Shown one piece after another: positions 12,871 to 22,245 of a DNA stretch of 64,000 nucleotides. Every line of letters starts with the position of its first letter. The stretch's first letter is position 1. The position numbers and the translations under genes are program-made. A model generated the notes under the pieces. The model did not search any database. It saw nothing but the letters and a program-made list of their open reading frames with translations, and was not told where the DNA came from. This stretch comes from Nemania diffusa (lineage: Eukaryota > Ascomycota > Sordariomycetes > Xylariales > Xylariaceae): the NCBI GenBank assembly GCA_038501195.1, contig JBBPUQ010000005.1:558001-622000 (forward strand), in the 5' to 3' direction.

Positions 12871-14515
12871 ATTTTTCCGCATTGAGAAGTAAGACCCCAC
12901 AGCTGCTTGGTCTTCAGCACCCACATCGATCCTGATAATCAACTCTGGCGTTGTTGTGGAGGGGTAACAACACAGCCACTCGTCTCAAGTCGGCGAGACG
13001 AGGGAGATTGGGGAAGCAAACGACCCCAGATCGCAGGGAAACCTGGCGGTTAAGGATCCCAGGCCCCTGGTAAGAGGGGGTTGCCTATACTCGTGTAGGG
13101 TTAAAGCAACCAGGATATTAGAGGGCTTTAGTCTGTATGTAGGTCACTAGGCAGTGCTTAACTTGAAAGGTCGCTTAACTAAGAAGTTCGCTGGTTTCAT
13201 CGTCAGACAGATCTTATAAGCAGGTAGGAGAAGATAAGATCGCTGAAACAGCGTCAGGAGCTGTCAGGAGGTAGCTCGGGCAGGAGAATTTCTGATTGGC
13301 TGGGATTGTAGCAGCTAAATGAACGCTATCGGCTCCGATTGGTGCCTTGGCGGTGAACGACCGGGGGGGCAGGAAGATTTAGTGGAGCGTCCCGCCTGTG
13401 CCTGACTTCTTACAGGGGGTCTTGAGTTCTGACCCAGGAATCTCAGTAGTGAAGAACACCAATCTTCACCTCCTCTTAGGTCGGCCTTAAGCCGCATTGT
13501 ATATTGCACATGGATCATCAAGGCAGCCATGGCTATTCCTTCCCTACGAAGGGTTTATCGCGAGGTCTTACTACATCACATACCGAACTTGTTGCACTTA
13601 GGCTTTTAGAATTCTCCGAGCTGAGATTGCACTCACCTCCTAACAATGCCAACCCCTGAAACCCCATCATGCATCACCATGAATCCTCGGTCGCGAGACT
13701 GCCTTTCGTAAGCAGGCAGGATTATCTACAGTCGTAGGTACTCTGTATCGATGATGGCGATGACATCCTGCCATATTCCCCGTCTAGCCAGGAGCCTGGA
13801 GCTATGGATGAATCGTTAACGGGCACTAGGCTGTCTAAGACCACCTACGGTTAACCGAGGTGACCTACCTACCTACCTCATTCACAAGGCGCGTAGGAAA
13901 CACCACAAGGCACCATTCTAAGCATTGCATAATAGACGCCTCACTTATTTCACATATTTCCTTATTCGAACCGAGATGTATCATATCAGTAACAGTGAAA
14001 TTATCGTGATGGGAGTCTAATCTCCTCTCATCCAAGCGCCAGGAGAGGCGCAGGTCTCATGGTGAATCTGTTTCCCAGGATCAACTCAGGGTCCCGCGGC
14101 GATCTCTAACATGTCCCCTCCGGACCTAGGCCGAGATACCATCTGATGACCCTAGTTTATACGTCCCACCTATGTTTGGACTATCACCCAGCTACCTATC
14201 GTAACAAATTTACCCGCTAGGCATGTGAGAACCCTACCTAGCCTATACCGTCGAGCCGTCGAGCCAAGGCTCTGACATGTTCTATATGGAACAGGAGGCT
14301 ATTCACATCACAGAGAGGACTCCCGGTTAAAAAGGACCGGGAGTCCCTCGACTCGACAACCTTCACTCTCCAATCCCAACTGTCATTCTCTACCTTCTCT
14401 CATTTCAGTCGTTTCTAGTTCTTTTTTTCGTTTCGTAGACGCTTGGCCGTCCGTTTGTTTCATTCTATTCTCAACATTCCTTGACTGGACTTTTCCCCGA
14501 AATTATTCGTTCACT
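12871..14515. other. Gene-free upstream region of the Ser/Thr-rich gene
   Basis: No supportable ORF. Contains a run of CCTA repeats (ACCTACCTACCTACC near 13866-13880). The last 200 bp are pyrimidine-rich (CTTTTTTTCG..., TTTGTTTC...), as is usual just upstream of fungal start codons. Confidence 0.55.
14317..14346. promoter_or_regulatory. Perfect 10-bp inverted repeat upstream of the Ser/Thr-rich gene
   Basis: GGACTCCCGG (14317-14326) and CCGGGAGTCC (14337-14346) are perfect inverted copies separated by TTAAAAAGGA. The site is 170 bp before the start codon at 14516. The CCGG-containing half-sites resemble the palindromic targets of dimeric zinc-cluster regulators, and the spacer is TATA-like. 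Function is inferred only. Confidence 0.4.
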
Positions 14516-15892
14516 ATGCTGTTCTCAACTTGTCACGTATTTGCTGCTGCTGCGGTGTTGATGGGAGGGAGTGAAGCTCGTCGACAGCTACCAAGACATT
14601 TATCACTGTTTGGCAACTCAACCGCAGTAGCTACCACGTCGAGCGCGGTAGTCGATGCCGCTGTGACGTCTTCAAGTACTGCCAACGCCACCATAGCTAC
14701 CACGTCGAGCGCGGCAGTTGAGGCTGTCGTGACGTCTTCGAGTATTTTAAACGCCACATCTACGGCGAGCGCCGTAACAGACGGTACAGTCCAAGTCAAA
14801 CAACGTTGCATTATACTATATTCTAACTTGTGTATAGCCGTCTCGACTGCGCTCAGCACTGGCGTTTCAGTCGACAATGCCACGGTCACTACCGTTGTTG
14901 CGCCGTTTACAAATACTACCACGGCTGTTGTCGGGGTTGCCTTGACTACGCTGACAATCTCTGCGACGTCTATCCAAACTATAATTTCATGTGCGGCGAC
15001 TGTCACAAACTGCCCGGCCAGCTCGGGAGTAGTAACATCAATTCCAACTTCGCTGCCAGAAGGAGTATCAACAGTCTTGGTCACTACTGTGATTGATCTG
15101 ACGACGACTGTATGCCCTGTCACAGAAGTCCCCGCTGTTTCTTCGTCTGTATTAGCCTCGTTCAGTTCTTCGCCAGCTACCGAGACGGCTGTAGCTGTCA
15201 CAACTACGGATAGTGAGGATGATTGTTCTACTGGCGTAGAAGAAGCGACAACTGTCACTGCGACTAGCACTACAGTTGAAGCGGCCGCGACAACTACCAC
15301 ACCAGCTGTCTCGGTTGTCACGATGACTATTTCTGGCACGGTTCTCACAAGTGTTGTAACTGTGACAGATTCCGTGCCGACAGCTACAACTGTTGTATCC
15401 GTCGTCACAATGACCGTTTCCGGTACTGTTGTTACAAGCCTTGTGACTGTTACAGATGCCGTGCCGGCAGCCACACCGGTCGTCTCCGTCGTCACAATCA
15501 CCGAGGGCTCTGGCACGGAGACGACTGCAATCTTAAGCACTGTTACCATCGATGCTTCCACAGCAGTCGCTACCGCCCCGACAGTTGTGACCGTCACTAT
15601 GGGCGGAGGTGGTGCCGGTGACCAGCTCACAACTGTCACCATGACCGTGGCTAACCCGGCTACTTCTGTAGTTGCCTCAACCATAACAGAGACGGTTGGA
15701 GGAGGTGGCACTGTCACTGAGACAGTCACCAACGTCATGACAGCTACGATGATTTCTATCTCTACGGTTACTGCGCCGGGTACGTGCGTTTGTACCACCG
15801 TTGCTGCCGCTGCCGACCAGAAGAAATATCATGGTCAGAAAGAGAACGTGGCGGATGAGAAATACAAGCTCAAGCGCGCATTGCTGTACTAG
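14516..15892 (+). CDS. Secreted Ser/Thr-rich cell-surface protein
   Basis: MLFSTCHVFAAAAVLMGGSEA looks like a cleavable signal peptide. The rest is dominated by Thr, Val, Ser and Ala, as in fungal mucin-like, O-mannosylated wall or secreted proteins. Two adjacent repeats of about 27 residues are visible (SVVTMTISGTVLTSVVTVTD and SVVTMTVSGTVVTSLVTVTD), with a degenerate third copy after them. A likely intron is 14784-14837 (GTACAG donor, CTAAC branch, TATAG acceptor, 54 nt). It is in frame and has no stop, so both spliced (440 aa) and retained (458 aa) products are possible. Splicing joins TDAVSTALS. The C-terminus is charged (QKKYHGQKENVADEKYKLKR) and has no GPI-type hydrophobic tail, so a GPI anchor is unlikely. 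The molecular function is unknown. The long antisense ORF across it is a composition artefact. Confidence 0.75.
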   Translation: MLFSTCHVFAAAAVLMGGSEARRQLPRHLSLFGNSTAVATTSSAVVDAAVTSSSTANATIATTSSAAVEAVVTSSSILNATSTASAVTDGTVQVKQRCIILYSNLCIAVSTALSTGVSVDNATVTTVVAPFTNTTTAVVGVALTTLTISATSIQTIISCAATVTNCPASSGVVTSIPTSLPEGVSTVLVTTVIDLTTTVCPVTEVPAVSSSVLASFSSSPATETAVAVTTTDSEDDCSTGVEEATTVTATSTTVEAAATTTTPAVSVVTMTISGTVLTSVVTVTDSVPTATTVVSVVTMTVSGTVVTSLVTVTDAVPAATPVVSVVTITEGSGTETTAILSTVTIDASTAVATAPTVVTVTMGGGGAGDQLTTVTMTVANPATSVVASTITETVGGGGTVTETVTNVMTATMISISTVTAPGTCVCTTVAAAADQKKYHGQKENVADEKYKLKRALLY

Positions 15893-17112
15893 ATCTCGGG
15901 GAAAGATGTTCCAATAGTCTCATTTATTTGCAGTTTTTACTAGCGCTTTTACATATTTTTATTTCGCGTCCTACTGGGTAGGCACAGAGAAGACTTTTGG
16001 TTGGGATCATGGGGTTGGGTTTTGATATTTCTTTTTCCTTTCAGTCTGAAGATCTCGGTATATTTTCCTTACGGGAACCGAGGGCTGGATAGGAGTTTCA
16101 TATATCATTGAGGTATGATAGACAGACCTCAGGAAGCGTCGCGGAAACGAGAGATGATTCAACAGAAGGGCAGAAGGAATAAGAAAAACCATTTCTATTC
16201 CACGAAGGGCCTGTCTAGGACATTGGCCCTGGCTAGCAGGCTATGCCTTTTGAAAATAGGGAAAAAATACATATGTCTCTATTTCGAGAGGAATTTCATG
16301 CTCATCTTGCTATCCAATCTGTAACGTGCCGTAAAACTTGCTAGGAGATATAGTGAATATGAAATCATTCTGTGTGACAACATGAATACACGCGAGTGCT
16401 TCTATACACGCTCACATCCTACATTCATATGTGTGTCAGGTTGATGCTTGTGTGACTAATCCATATTCTAAGCACCAGCATGCCGTATTTAAGGGCACAT
16501 AAGCAAGTCCTCTTCCTGTGCCTTGCCTTGCACTCGATGTGTCTACCCCGGGGACTATGGTATCCAAAGATTTAAAACAGGTTACCTCACCTCATTGCCT
16601 TTCTTAAGTTTCCTATTCGAGGGCAGACCGAACGTAGCAACATAAGAGCGGCAGCCCTCATATAACGTATTCATTACATTCGAGGGAGATGGTGAGACAT
16701 ACAAACTAAATGTGGAGGAATGAGTTAGGCTCCCAAGAGAGAACTTGCTACGACAGCCCGAGCTGAACATACAATGCACAGCAGCATGCAGTAGGTATCC
16801 TCTCATCTGGCTCAAGTGCCCTCCACGTGCAACTAGCTTCTATCCCTTCCTCATCCCAGAGACCCAGCCAATAACCTAACGGCCGTTCCGCGCCTCATAC
16901 AAAGGTGGCTAGGGAACTTCGCATCAGCCTGAATGAAGACGGTAAGCAGAATATATACTAAAGGCCACGACAATGTACTGTACGCCCATATTAACGTCAG
17001 ATAGACTACATACGCATATGTAAGGGGCTCACCTTTCGGGTCCAATCAAGAGCGGGACCTTCCGAACGCATGTGAATGAATACGAGGGACTTCTCTCCGG
17101 CTGGCTGACGTG
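15893..17112. other. Gene-free spacer
   Basis: The 3' flank of the Ser/Thr-rich gene, then about 1 kb with only short ORFs on both strands and no recognisable motif. Nothing further can be supported. Confidence 0.5.
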
Positions 17113-17290
17113 TGGTTCTAAGTTTTACCAAATGCCAAGCATGCAGCGAACTAGGCTTAGCGCACTTGCCGCTTTTTCTCAGGCTCAGCTCAGCCAGATA
17201 TCAGTCAGGTGACTGTGAAACGGCCATTGTGCATTTATGCATTGTTTTATGCAGAAAGAAACAAACCTTAGAACGGTTTGAGCTTTTAAA
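17113..17290 (+). repeat. Shared upstream module, copy A
   Basis: First of three related blocks in the same orientation (with 20005-20200 and 22055-22245). The common features, in order, are: TAAGTTTTACCA...TGCCAAG (A and B); AACTAGGYTTAGCGCA (A and C); a core of the type GCYTTTTNCTCAGGCTNGGC (A has CCGCTTTTTCTCAGGCTCAG at 17169); and TTTATGCATT...TTATGCAGA..GAAAC (17234-17262). Copies B and C precede genes on the plus strand. Copy A has no plus-strand gene after it and abuts the 3' end of the APH-like gene. Confidence 0.7.
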
Positions 17291-17711
17291 ACGGATCCAG
17301 CCCTTAAAACCGTCCCGGCGCGTTTTAACCGTTAATTAAAAGATTAGAAGACCGCCTAGCGCCTCGCCTTAACTTGCGCCGAGCGGAGATTCCCTGGAAA
17401 TCTATGTTGCACAGCTTATAATCCTTTAATAATTTTTTAAAAAAGCTATTAAACTTTGCTATGTTTAAGTTATATTAATAAGTAAAATAACATACTTGTA
17501 TATATATCGATCATAGAGGGGTCTTAACAATCAACGCCAAGGTTTCCGCTATACCTACCTTTATCTTAATCTATCTAGTTAGATCTATTCAATTATATCT
17601 ACGGTCAGAATAGATCAACTAATCTATTCTATCTAGGACTATGCTTAGTCAGGTCTATTCAATTCTATCATAGCCCCAAATTGAATAGAATAGAATAGAT
17701 CGGAGCCTTGC
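17291..17711. other. AT-rich spacer with hairpins beside the APH-like gene
   Basis: Contains several copies of TCTATTCAAT and GAATAGATC in both orientations. The clearest is CTATTCAATT (17655-17664) against AATTGAATAG (17679-17688), a 10-bp perfect stem about 24 bp beyond the stop codon of the minus-strand gene. Possibly a 3' UTR structure or the edge of an old insertion. Confidence 0.45.
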
Positions 17712-18920
17712 CTATGATCTCCTTGCGATCATTTCCTCAACCACGTCATCCTCTAATTGCCGAATAGCAGCGCTAGAGTATTCGGAGAAGGGCCCATCTT
17801 GTGGGACTCTTGTCCAACCGACATAAGGATCATTGTTTCGAGCCAACTTCGAGCTCTCCAAGAACCTCTTCCGGATGTGAGCCGGAATGTTATTGCCATC
17901 AATCAAATATCTCTGTTGGGATTCGAAGATGAGCTCCATGGCTTGCAGAAGCACAATCTGTGACGCAGATCGTGGTACTAAATCCTTCATGTGTTCTTTT
18001 AATAGTAGGTAGAATGATACATGTCGATTGGCGCCGCTCAGGTATGTATCTTGCAGACTCAGCTCGTAGGAAGCCGGGTAGAATCCAGCGAGCTCCCAAT
18101 CAATGATACCGACCAGCTTGTGCTTGGATAGACTACCTGAAGAGGCGCATGCCTGAAGGATTATGTTGCGTGGATTGAGATCGTTGTGGCAAAGCACGGC
18201 TTCTCCTGGCCATTTGTCCATGTCGGACTTGTTGATGACTGTCGACCCAAGCTCTTTAAAGCTGGACTGGATCCCGACATCTTGTGAACCAACAATGGGC
18301 TCTATAGTACAGAATGGCTTGTTGAGCTTTCGCCTTGCCATGATAGAGTCCAACAGGGCAGGTCCGCCATTCAGAAATCCCGTATGGGGACCCCCGAAGG
18401 CACCAGGTTGCTCGAAACCCTTCATTCTTCCGTCACTTTCTTCACGAAGCATCTTGCCCAGGATTTCCTTGACCCACTTGTCACTTAGCCGAACAGAGTG
18501 TAACTTTTCGAGCGCTTTGACTAGTTCAGCTACAACCGAGCTCTGCTCCTCGGCGCTCATCTGCTGCCACACATCTTCCAAGAGATCCCCGTCCACAAGC
18601 TCAATCACCGAGAAGTGGAACATTCTTCCTTGCGCGTTCTTTGCCTTGCCGACTTGAAGGGTGTGTGGGACAAGGTCCGGAATGATGGTCGCGGCGATTT
18701 GTTGCATAGAAGCAATCGTAGTGAATGTTTGGAGGTTCTTATTCTCAGCCTCTAGTCGGACTACACACGTAGAGTGACGATGCTCGCCATCCCTAGGGAA
18801 TTCTGCCTTGAACACACATTTGTCCCAGTTCTGAAGAAAGATTGAGATGGTCTCTGGTTGATTGGTGGTGAAGATCTGCTTGAGCAGGCTGTCATCAGGG
18901 GTGACATCGCGATCTGCCAT
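17712..18920 (-). CDS. APH/choline-kinase-like phosphotransferase family protein
   Basis: A single-exon gene of 402 aa. The start chosen is MADRDVTPDD; the open frame continues upstream but reads as a 5' leader. The C-lobe has the family catalytic loop HNDLNPRNI (about residues 245-253, Asp247 and Asn252). The metal-binding IIDWELAG follows (Asp274) and YPASYE comes after it, all typical of the fungal aminoglycoside-phosphotransferase-like family. The N-lobe is less conserved (VVRLEAENKNLQTFTTIASM, then FSVIELVDGDLLEDVW as hinge). In fungi these proteins are abundant and their substrates are mostly unknown; antibiotic resistance should not be assumed. A fold-back element lies about 160 bp upstream of the start, inside the expected promoter. 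Confidence 0.85.
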   Translation of the reverse strand: MADRDVTPDDSLLKQIFTTNQPETISIFLQNWDKCVFKAEFPRDGEHRHSTCVVRLEAENKNLQTFTTIASMQQIAATIIPDLVPHTLQVGKAKNAQGRMFHFSVIELVDGDLLEDVWQQMSAEEQSSVVAELVKALEKLHSVRLSDKWVKEILGKMLREESDGRMKGFEQPGAFGGPHTGFLNGGPALLDSIMARRKLNKPFCTIEPIVGSQDVGIQSSFKELGSTVINKSDMDKWPGEAVLCHNDLNPRNIILQACASSGSLSKHKLVGIIDWELAGFYPASYELSLQDTYLSGANRHVSFYLLLKEHMKDLVPRSASQIVLLQAMELIFESQQRYLIDGNNIPAHIRKRFLESSKLARNNDPYVGWTRVPQDGPFSEYSSAAIRQLEDDVVEEMIARRS

Positions 18921-19077
18921 GGCGGAGTTGGTATGAGCCTTGCGTGTTGTGGTTGAGGGAAAATGCGTAGGTATCTGAAGATTGGTAGAATGTTGTCCTT
19001 GGAATGAAGATGAGAATCCAAAGCCGACGCATTGGACGCACGGCAGGTGCAAGGAATTTACTGCGGATGTATAGGGA

Positions 19078-19940
19078 GGGCCATATGCACATTATCCGAC
19101 AAACGATTTTTTTTCTACTTTTTCTTTTTTCGTTTTTAGTTTTTAGTTTTCAATTATATATAAAAACACCAAATGTGCAAAATTAACGCTTTTATATAAT
19201 AAAACATTAAAATAAATTATACATTTATTATTTTTAATGCTTTAGCTAATTTAATTAATATAAAAATATAATTTGAACTGCTGCGTTAAAGGCGCATTGA
19301 ACTTAAGTAGAGCTGTACGACCTGCAGGTGCGACCTGCGGTCGCGCTTTGACCGCCGAGCAGCGGGATCGCGTACAGGGCCACCTGCTTTTTTATAATTG
19401 ACCTAACTGACCTAGTTGATCTGACTGACCTGACTGACCTGGTTGACCTGACTGACCTGACTGACTGACTAAACTGGTTAATCTAGGTTAACTAGGTCAG
19501 TCAGGTCAGTCAGGTCAGTCAGGTCAGTCAGGTCAGTCAGGTCAGTCAGGTCAGTCAGGTCAGTCAGGTCAGTCAGGTCAGTCAGGTCAGTCAGGTCAGT
19601 CAGGTCAGTCAGGTCAGTCAGGTCAGTCAGGTCAGTTAGGTCAGTCAGGTCAATTATAAAAAAGCAGGTGGCCCTGCGTACGCGATCCCGCTGCTCGGCG
19701 GCGATTGTAGGTGCAAGTCGTACGGCTATACTTAGGTAAGCTAAAGTCAGTGTGCTTTTGACGCAGCAGCTTAAATTATACTTGTATATTAATTAAATAA
19801 GCTAGATATAATTGCAGCATTAAAAATGATAAATAATATTGATGTTTTATTATATAAAAGCGTTAATTTATGTTGTTTAAAAAACTAAAAACGAAAAAGT
19901 AAAAAAGAAAATCGTTTGTCGGATAATGTGCATATGGCCC
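19078..19940. mobile_element. Fold-back type element with 9-bp tandem-repeat core
   Basis: The ends are inverted copies starting GGGCCATATGCACATTATCC (left at 19078, right ending at 19940). Inverted homology continues inward over about 290-320 bp per arm. It includes an AT-rich stretch, then a GC-rich block (CCGAGCAGCGGGATCGCG) and CCACCTGCTTTTTTATAATT, almost identical in both arms. The centre is made of a 9-bp unit GGTCAGTCA: about 17 direct copies at 19494-19651 and about 8 inverted, less regular copies at 19399-19470. The whole 863 bp is therefore nearly a palindrome. There is no ORF, so it is non-autonomous. No clean target-site duplication could be seen; GATGTAT occurs near both ends, but at different offsets. 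Confidence 0.8.
19494..19651. repeat. 9-bp tandem repeat (GGTCAGTCA)n
   Basis: About 17 consecutive, almost uninterrupted units with one variant (GTTAGGTCA) near the end. It forms the right half of the core of the fold-back element; a shorter inverted array lies to its left. Confidence 0.95.
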
Positions 19941-20004
19941 ACCGTCGATGTATCCCCCGGCGAGCCCCGGCTTCTACTTGTCTTCCGTGATACGGTTTCG
20001 AGGG

Positions 20005-20200
20005 TTATAAGTTTTACCACTTGCCAAGGCGCTTTTGCTCAGGCTCGGCTCAGCCCATCATGAGGCAGCTAACTGAGGGCATAATTTATGTATATTTTAT
20101 GCAAAAACAAACGGTTTGCAACCCGGTTACGGAGTAATTACCGCACGAAACTTTGCCATCACCCCCTTTTCACCCAGGTCCAACTCTTTACACTACGTAT
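20005..20200 (+). repeat. Shared upstream module, copy B
   Basis: Second copy of the module. It has TAAGTTTTACCACTTGCCAAG, the core GCGCTTTTGCTCAGGCTCGG (from about 20030), and ATTTATGTATATTTTATGCA. A CCCTTTTCACCCA segment is also matched in copy C. It lies about 520-720 bp upstream of the HNH gene and in the same direction. Confidence 0.7.
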
Positions 20201-20242
20201 GAGACCTAATCAACTATCCCTTTAGAGACCCCCTCGGCACCG

Positions 20243-20387
20243 CTACATAAATAGTGGGGTAACGGGGAATCTCGCATAACTACATACTGCAAGATAGTCG
20301 AATAAAATCACTGTATTTGGCTCGGGTAATTGTTTTATTGGTATATCTTGCATATATAGAATGCCCCGACATTCCACTATTTATGTA
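20243..20387. mobile_element. Small palindromic MITE
   Basis: CTACATAAATAGTGG (20243-20257) is perfectly inverted at 20373-20387. Further inverted pairs lie inside (CGGGG/CCCCG, GCAAGATA/TATCTTGC, AATAAAA/TTTTATT), so the 145 bp can fold end to end. If the outer TA on each side is a target duplication, the element proper begins CATAAATAGTGG. TA duplication is the Tc1/mariner pattern. It sits between module B and the HNH gene. Confidence 0.7.
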
Positions 20388-20723
20388 GATAGCCCGATCA
20401 AATCTCGGCAAGGCGCATTATAAGCTGTTTTAGTATTAGGTATACTGAAAAGCTGAGGGCGGCTGCGCTTACCAGGGTTGAAATAAAAACCTCCGCGCCA
20501 AAGCCGCAGCCTAGCGCTACCTAGTCTACTATAAAAGCTTCGCATGCCTGCAACACAGGCATACCAGGCACACGGAGCATACATGGGTATATCCCATTGT
20601 GAACCACAAAGTACCATAAAACGCACTACAATTCGCTGTTCAACCAGGTCTTGTCTCACGGTACTGCTGTCGCCATCTTAGTCCCCATCACTGCTTCTTT
20701 CGACTTTTACTGCGCAAAATAAC

Positions 20724-21983
20724 ATGGTCCCTCCATCGCCTCTCCACCGCCATCAATCGTCTCTTGAAGGCGTCATTGATTTCTCTACAGAGCCGCCTTT
20801 GGAGATAGATCAACGCTCCGTCGCCAAGGATAGATTCAACCGTATTATCGACTACTTTGACAACAATGACCCGAATAACCATAGTCCTTACAATCGCTCT
20901 CAACTTATCCGCTGTACCTACCAGTACGCACTTTCCGAAACATCTCAGGACAATCTATTGCGGGCCTTCTTTCGGGCCATGACCCTCTCAGTAGATAATG
21001 ATGATGATGACATCAACTTCGACGAGCTCCAATCGGATTTCTTTGGCTTCGCGGATTATCTCCTAGATAACTTCTTTCTACCTTGTATATATGCCTCCTT
21101 CCGTTGCCTAGTCGTTGCTAAGACTTGTTTAGTAAAAGCTTCTACCAGAAAGACACCCCAGCCTACACCGACTTATCATTCTGCAGTCCAGGAGGTCCAA
21201 GGAGTGGCGCACGGTTTCGTAGGAACTCCAGCCCGAGTATCAGCTCTGCGGGGTGAATGCCTTCTCCGCGACCGCTATCGGTGTGTAATATCGCGAAAAT
21301 TCGATATTCATGAGGCAATGAAACGCTTTAATCGTGAAAACGATAACGCTCGAGATAACGATGGTAATTTGTTAGAAAAAGAGTCGTTTGATTCTTTGGA
21401 AGTAGCCCATATACTTCCACACTCTCTAACGAAAGTTAATGAAAACAACCGATTAGTAAGTCTAGTTTTCTTGCAACTACTTCTTTTATAGCTAACCTAT
21501 TGTCAGGACAGTTCTCGAGAAGCTGCCCTGGCAGTCCTTAATATGTTCGATCATGGAGTCAAGCATCTCATAGAAGGCACTGATATTGACCGGTCACGCA
21601 ACGCACTCACTCTTACCCCCCAACTCCATAGCTTTTTTGGCGACTTCAAGATTTTCTTTGAGCCTGTTGAAAACGGACAGCCGCATACCTATCGTATCGA
21701 CTCATTTCTGAATGCGTTTATCTCTAGAGCTCTAGGCCTACCTGTTACCCGCACGCTATACCTTACTGACACCCGGACTATCGAGCCTCCCTTACCCCGG
21801 TTTTTGGCCCTTCACCGTGCTATCGCGCATATTCTTCACTTCTCGGCAGCAGGGGAATATATTGACAAGCTGCTCCAGGATAGAGACGAGAACGGTATAC
21901 GGGCGGATGGATCTACCGACCTAGGCCGCTTAGTGGCCCTGGGCTTATGGCTAGATAAAGGTGCTATCCCTTCGGCTTCGTGA
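20724..21983 (+). CDS. HNH-nuclease-domain protein (fungal HNH_2 type)
   Basis: Exons are 20724-21084, 21133-21455 and 21507-21983, giving 386 aa. Intron 1 (48 nt) is in frame and stop-free; I call it because splicing gives NFFLPLKASTRKTPQPTP, as in related fungal proteins. Intron 2 is 51 nt, GTAAGT to CAG. The N-terminal 160 residues are a helical, acidic region of unknown role. The HNH core follows: LLRDRYRCVISRKFD, then VAHILPHS, then RSRNALTLTPQLHSFFG. This supplies the expected His, Asn and His (near 213, 260 and 269 after splicing). Such proteins are widespread in ascomycetes and their function is not established. Nucleic-acid cleavage is inferred from the domain. No lesion seen. The gene lies between two copies of the shared module. 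Confidence 0.85.
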
Positions 21984-22054
21984 CGCGGGATCACAGCTCC
22001 GCCCAGGAAGGCTGGACCTCGGCCGCCGTCCCTTTTGCACCCTTTGGATGCGCA

Positions 22055-22245
22055 TAACAAACTAGGTTTAGCGCAGCCGCCGTTTTTGCTCAGGCTTGGC
22101 AGGCGACTGAGGACCGGTATTTATGCATTCCTTATGCAGAGTGAAACGGTCTTCAAAACGGGTACGTTTCCATAACGGTACAGACATCTCGCACGCGGCA
22201 CCACCCTTTTCGCCCACATTCAACCCTGCGCTCAACACCTAAAAT
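22055..22245 (+). repeat. Shared upstream module, copy C
   Basis: Third copy, starting just after the HNH gene. It has AACTAGGTTTAGCGCA, the core GCCGTTTTTGCTCAGGCTTG (from about 22079), TTTATGCATTCCTTATGCAG (from 22120), and CCCTTTTCGCCCA. It lies about 650-840 bp upstream of the SRPK-like kinase and in the same direction. Confidence 0.7.

Noticed and set aside
14533..15798. 421-codon minus-strand ORF across the Ser/Thr-rich gene
   Set aside because: It is the antisense image of Thr/Val/Ser codons, has no start context or domain, and the plus strand carries the signal peptide and intron signals.
17712..18920. Reading the APH-like gene as an antibiotic-resistance gene
   Set aside because: Fungal members of this fold are numerous and mostly of unknown substrate; nothing in the sequence points to a drug.
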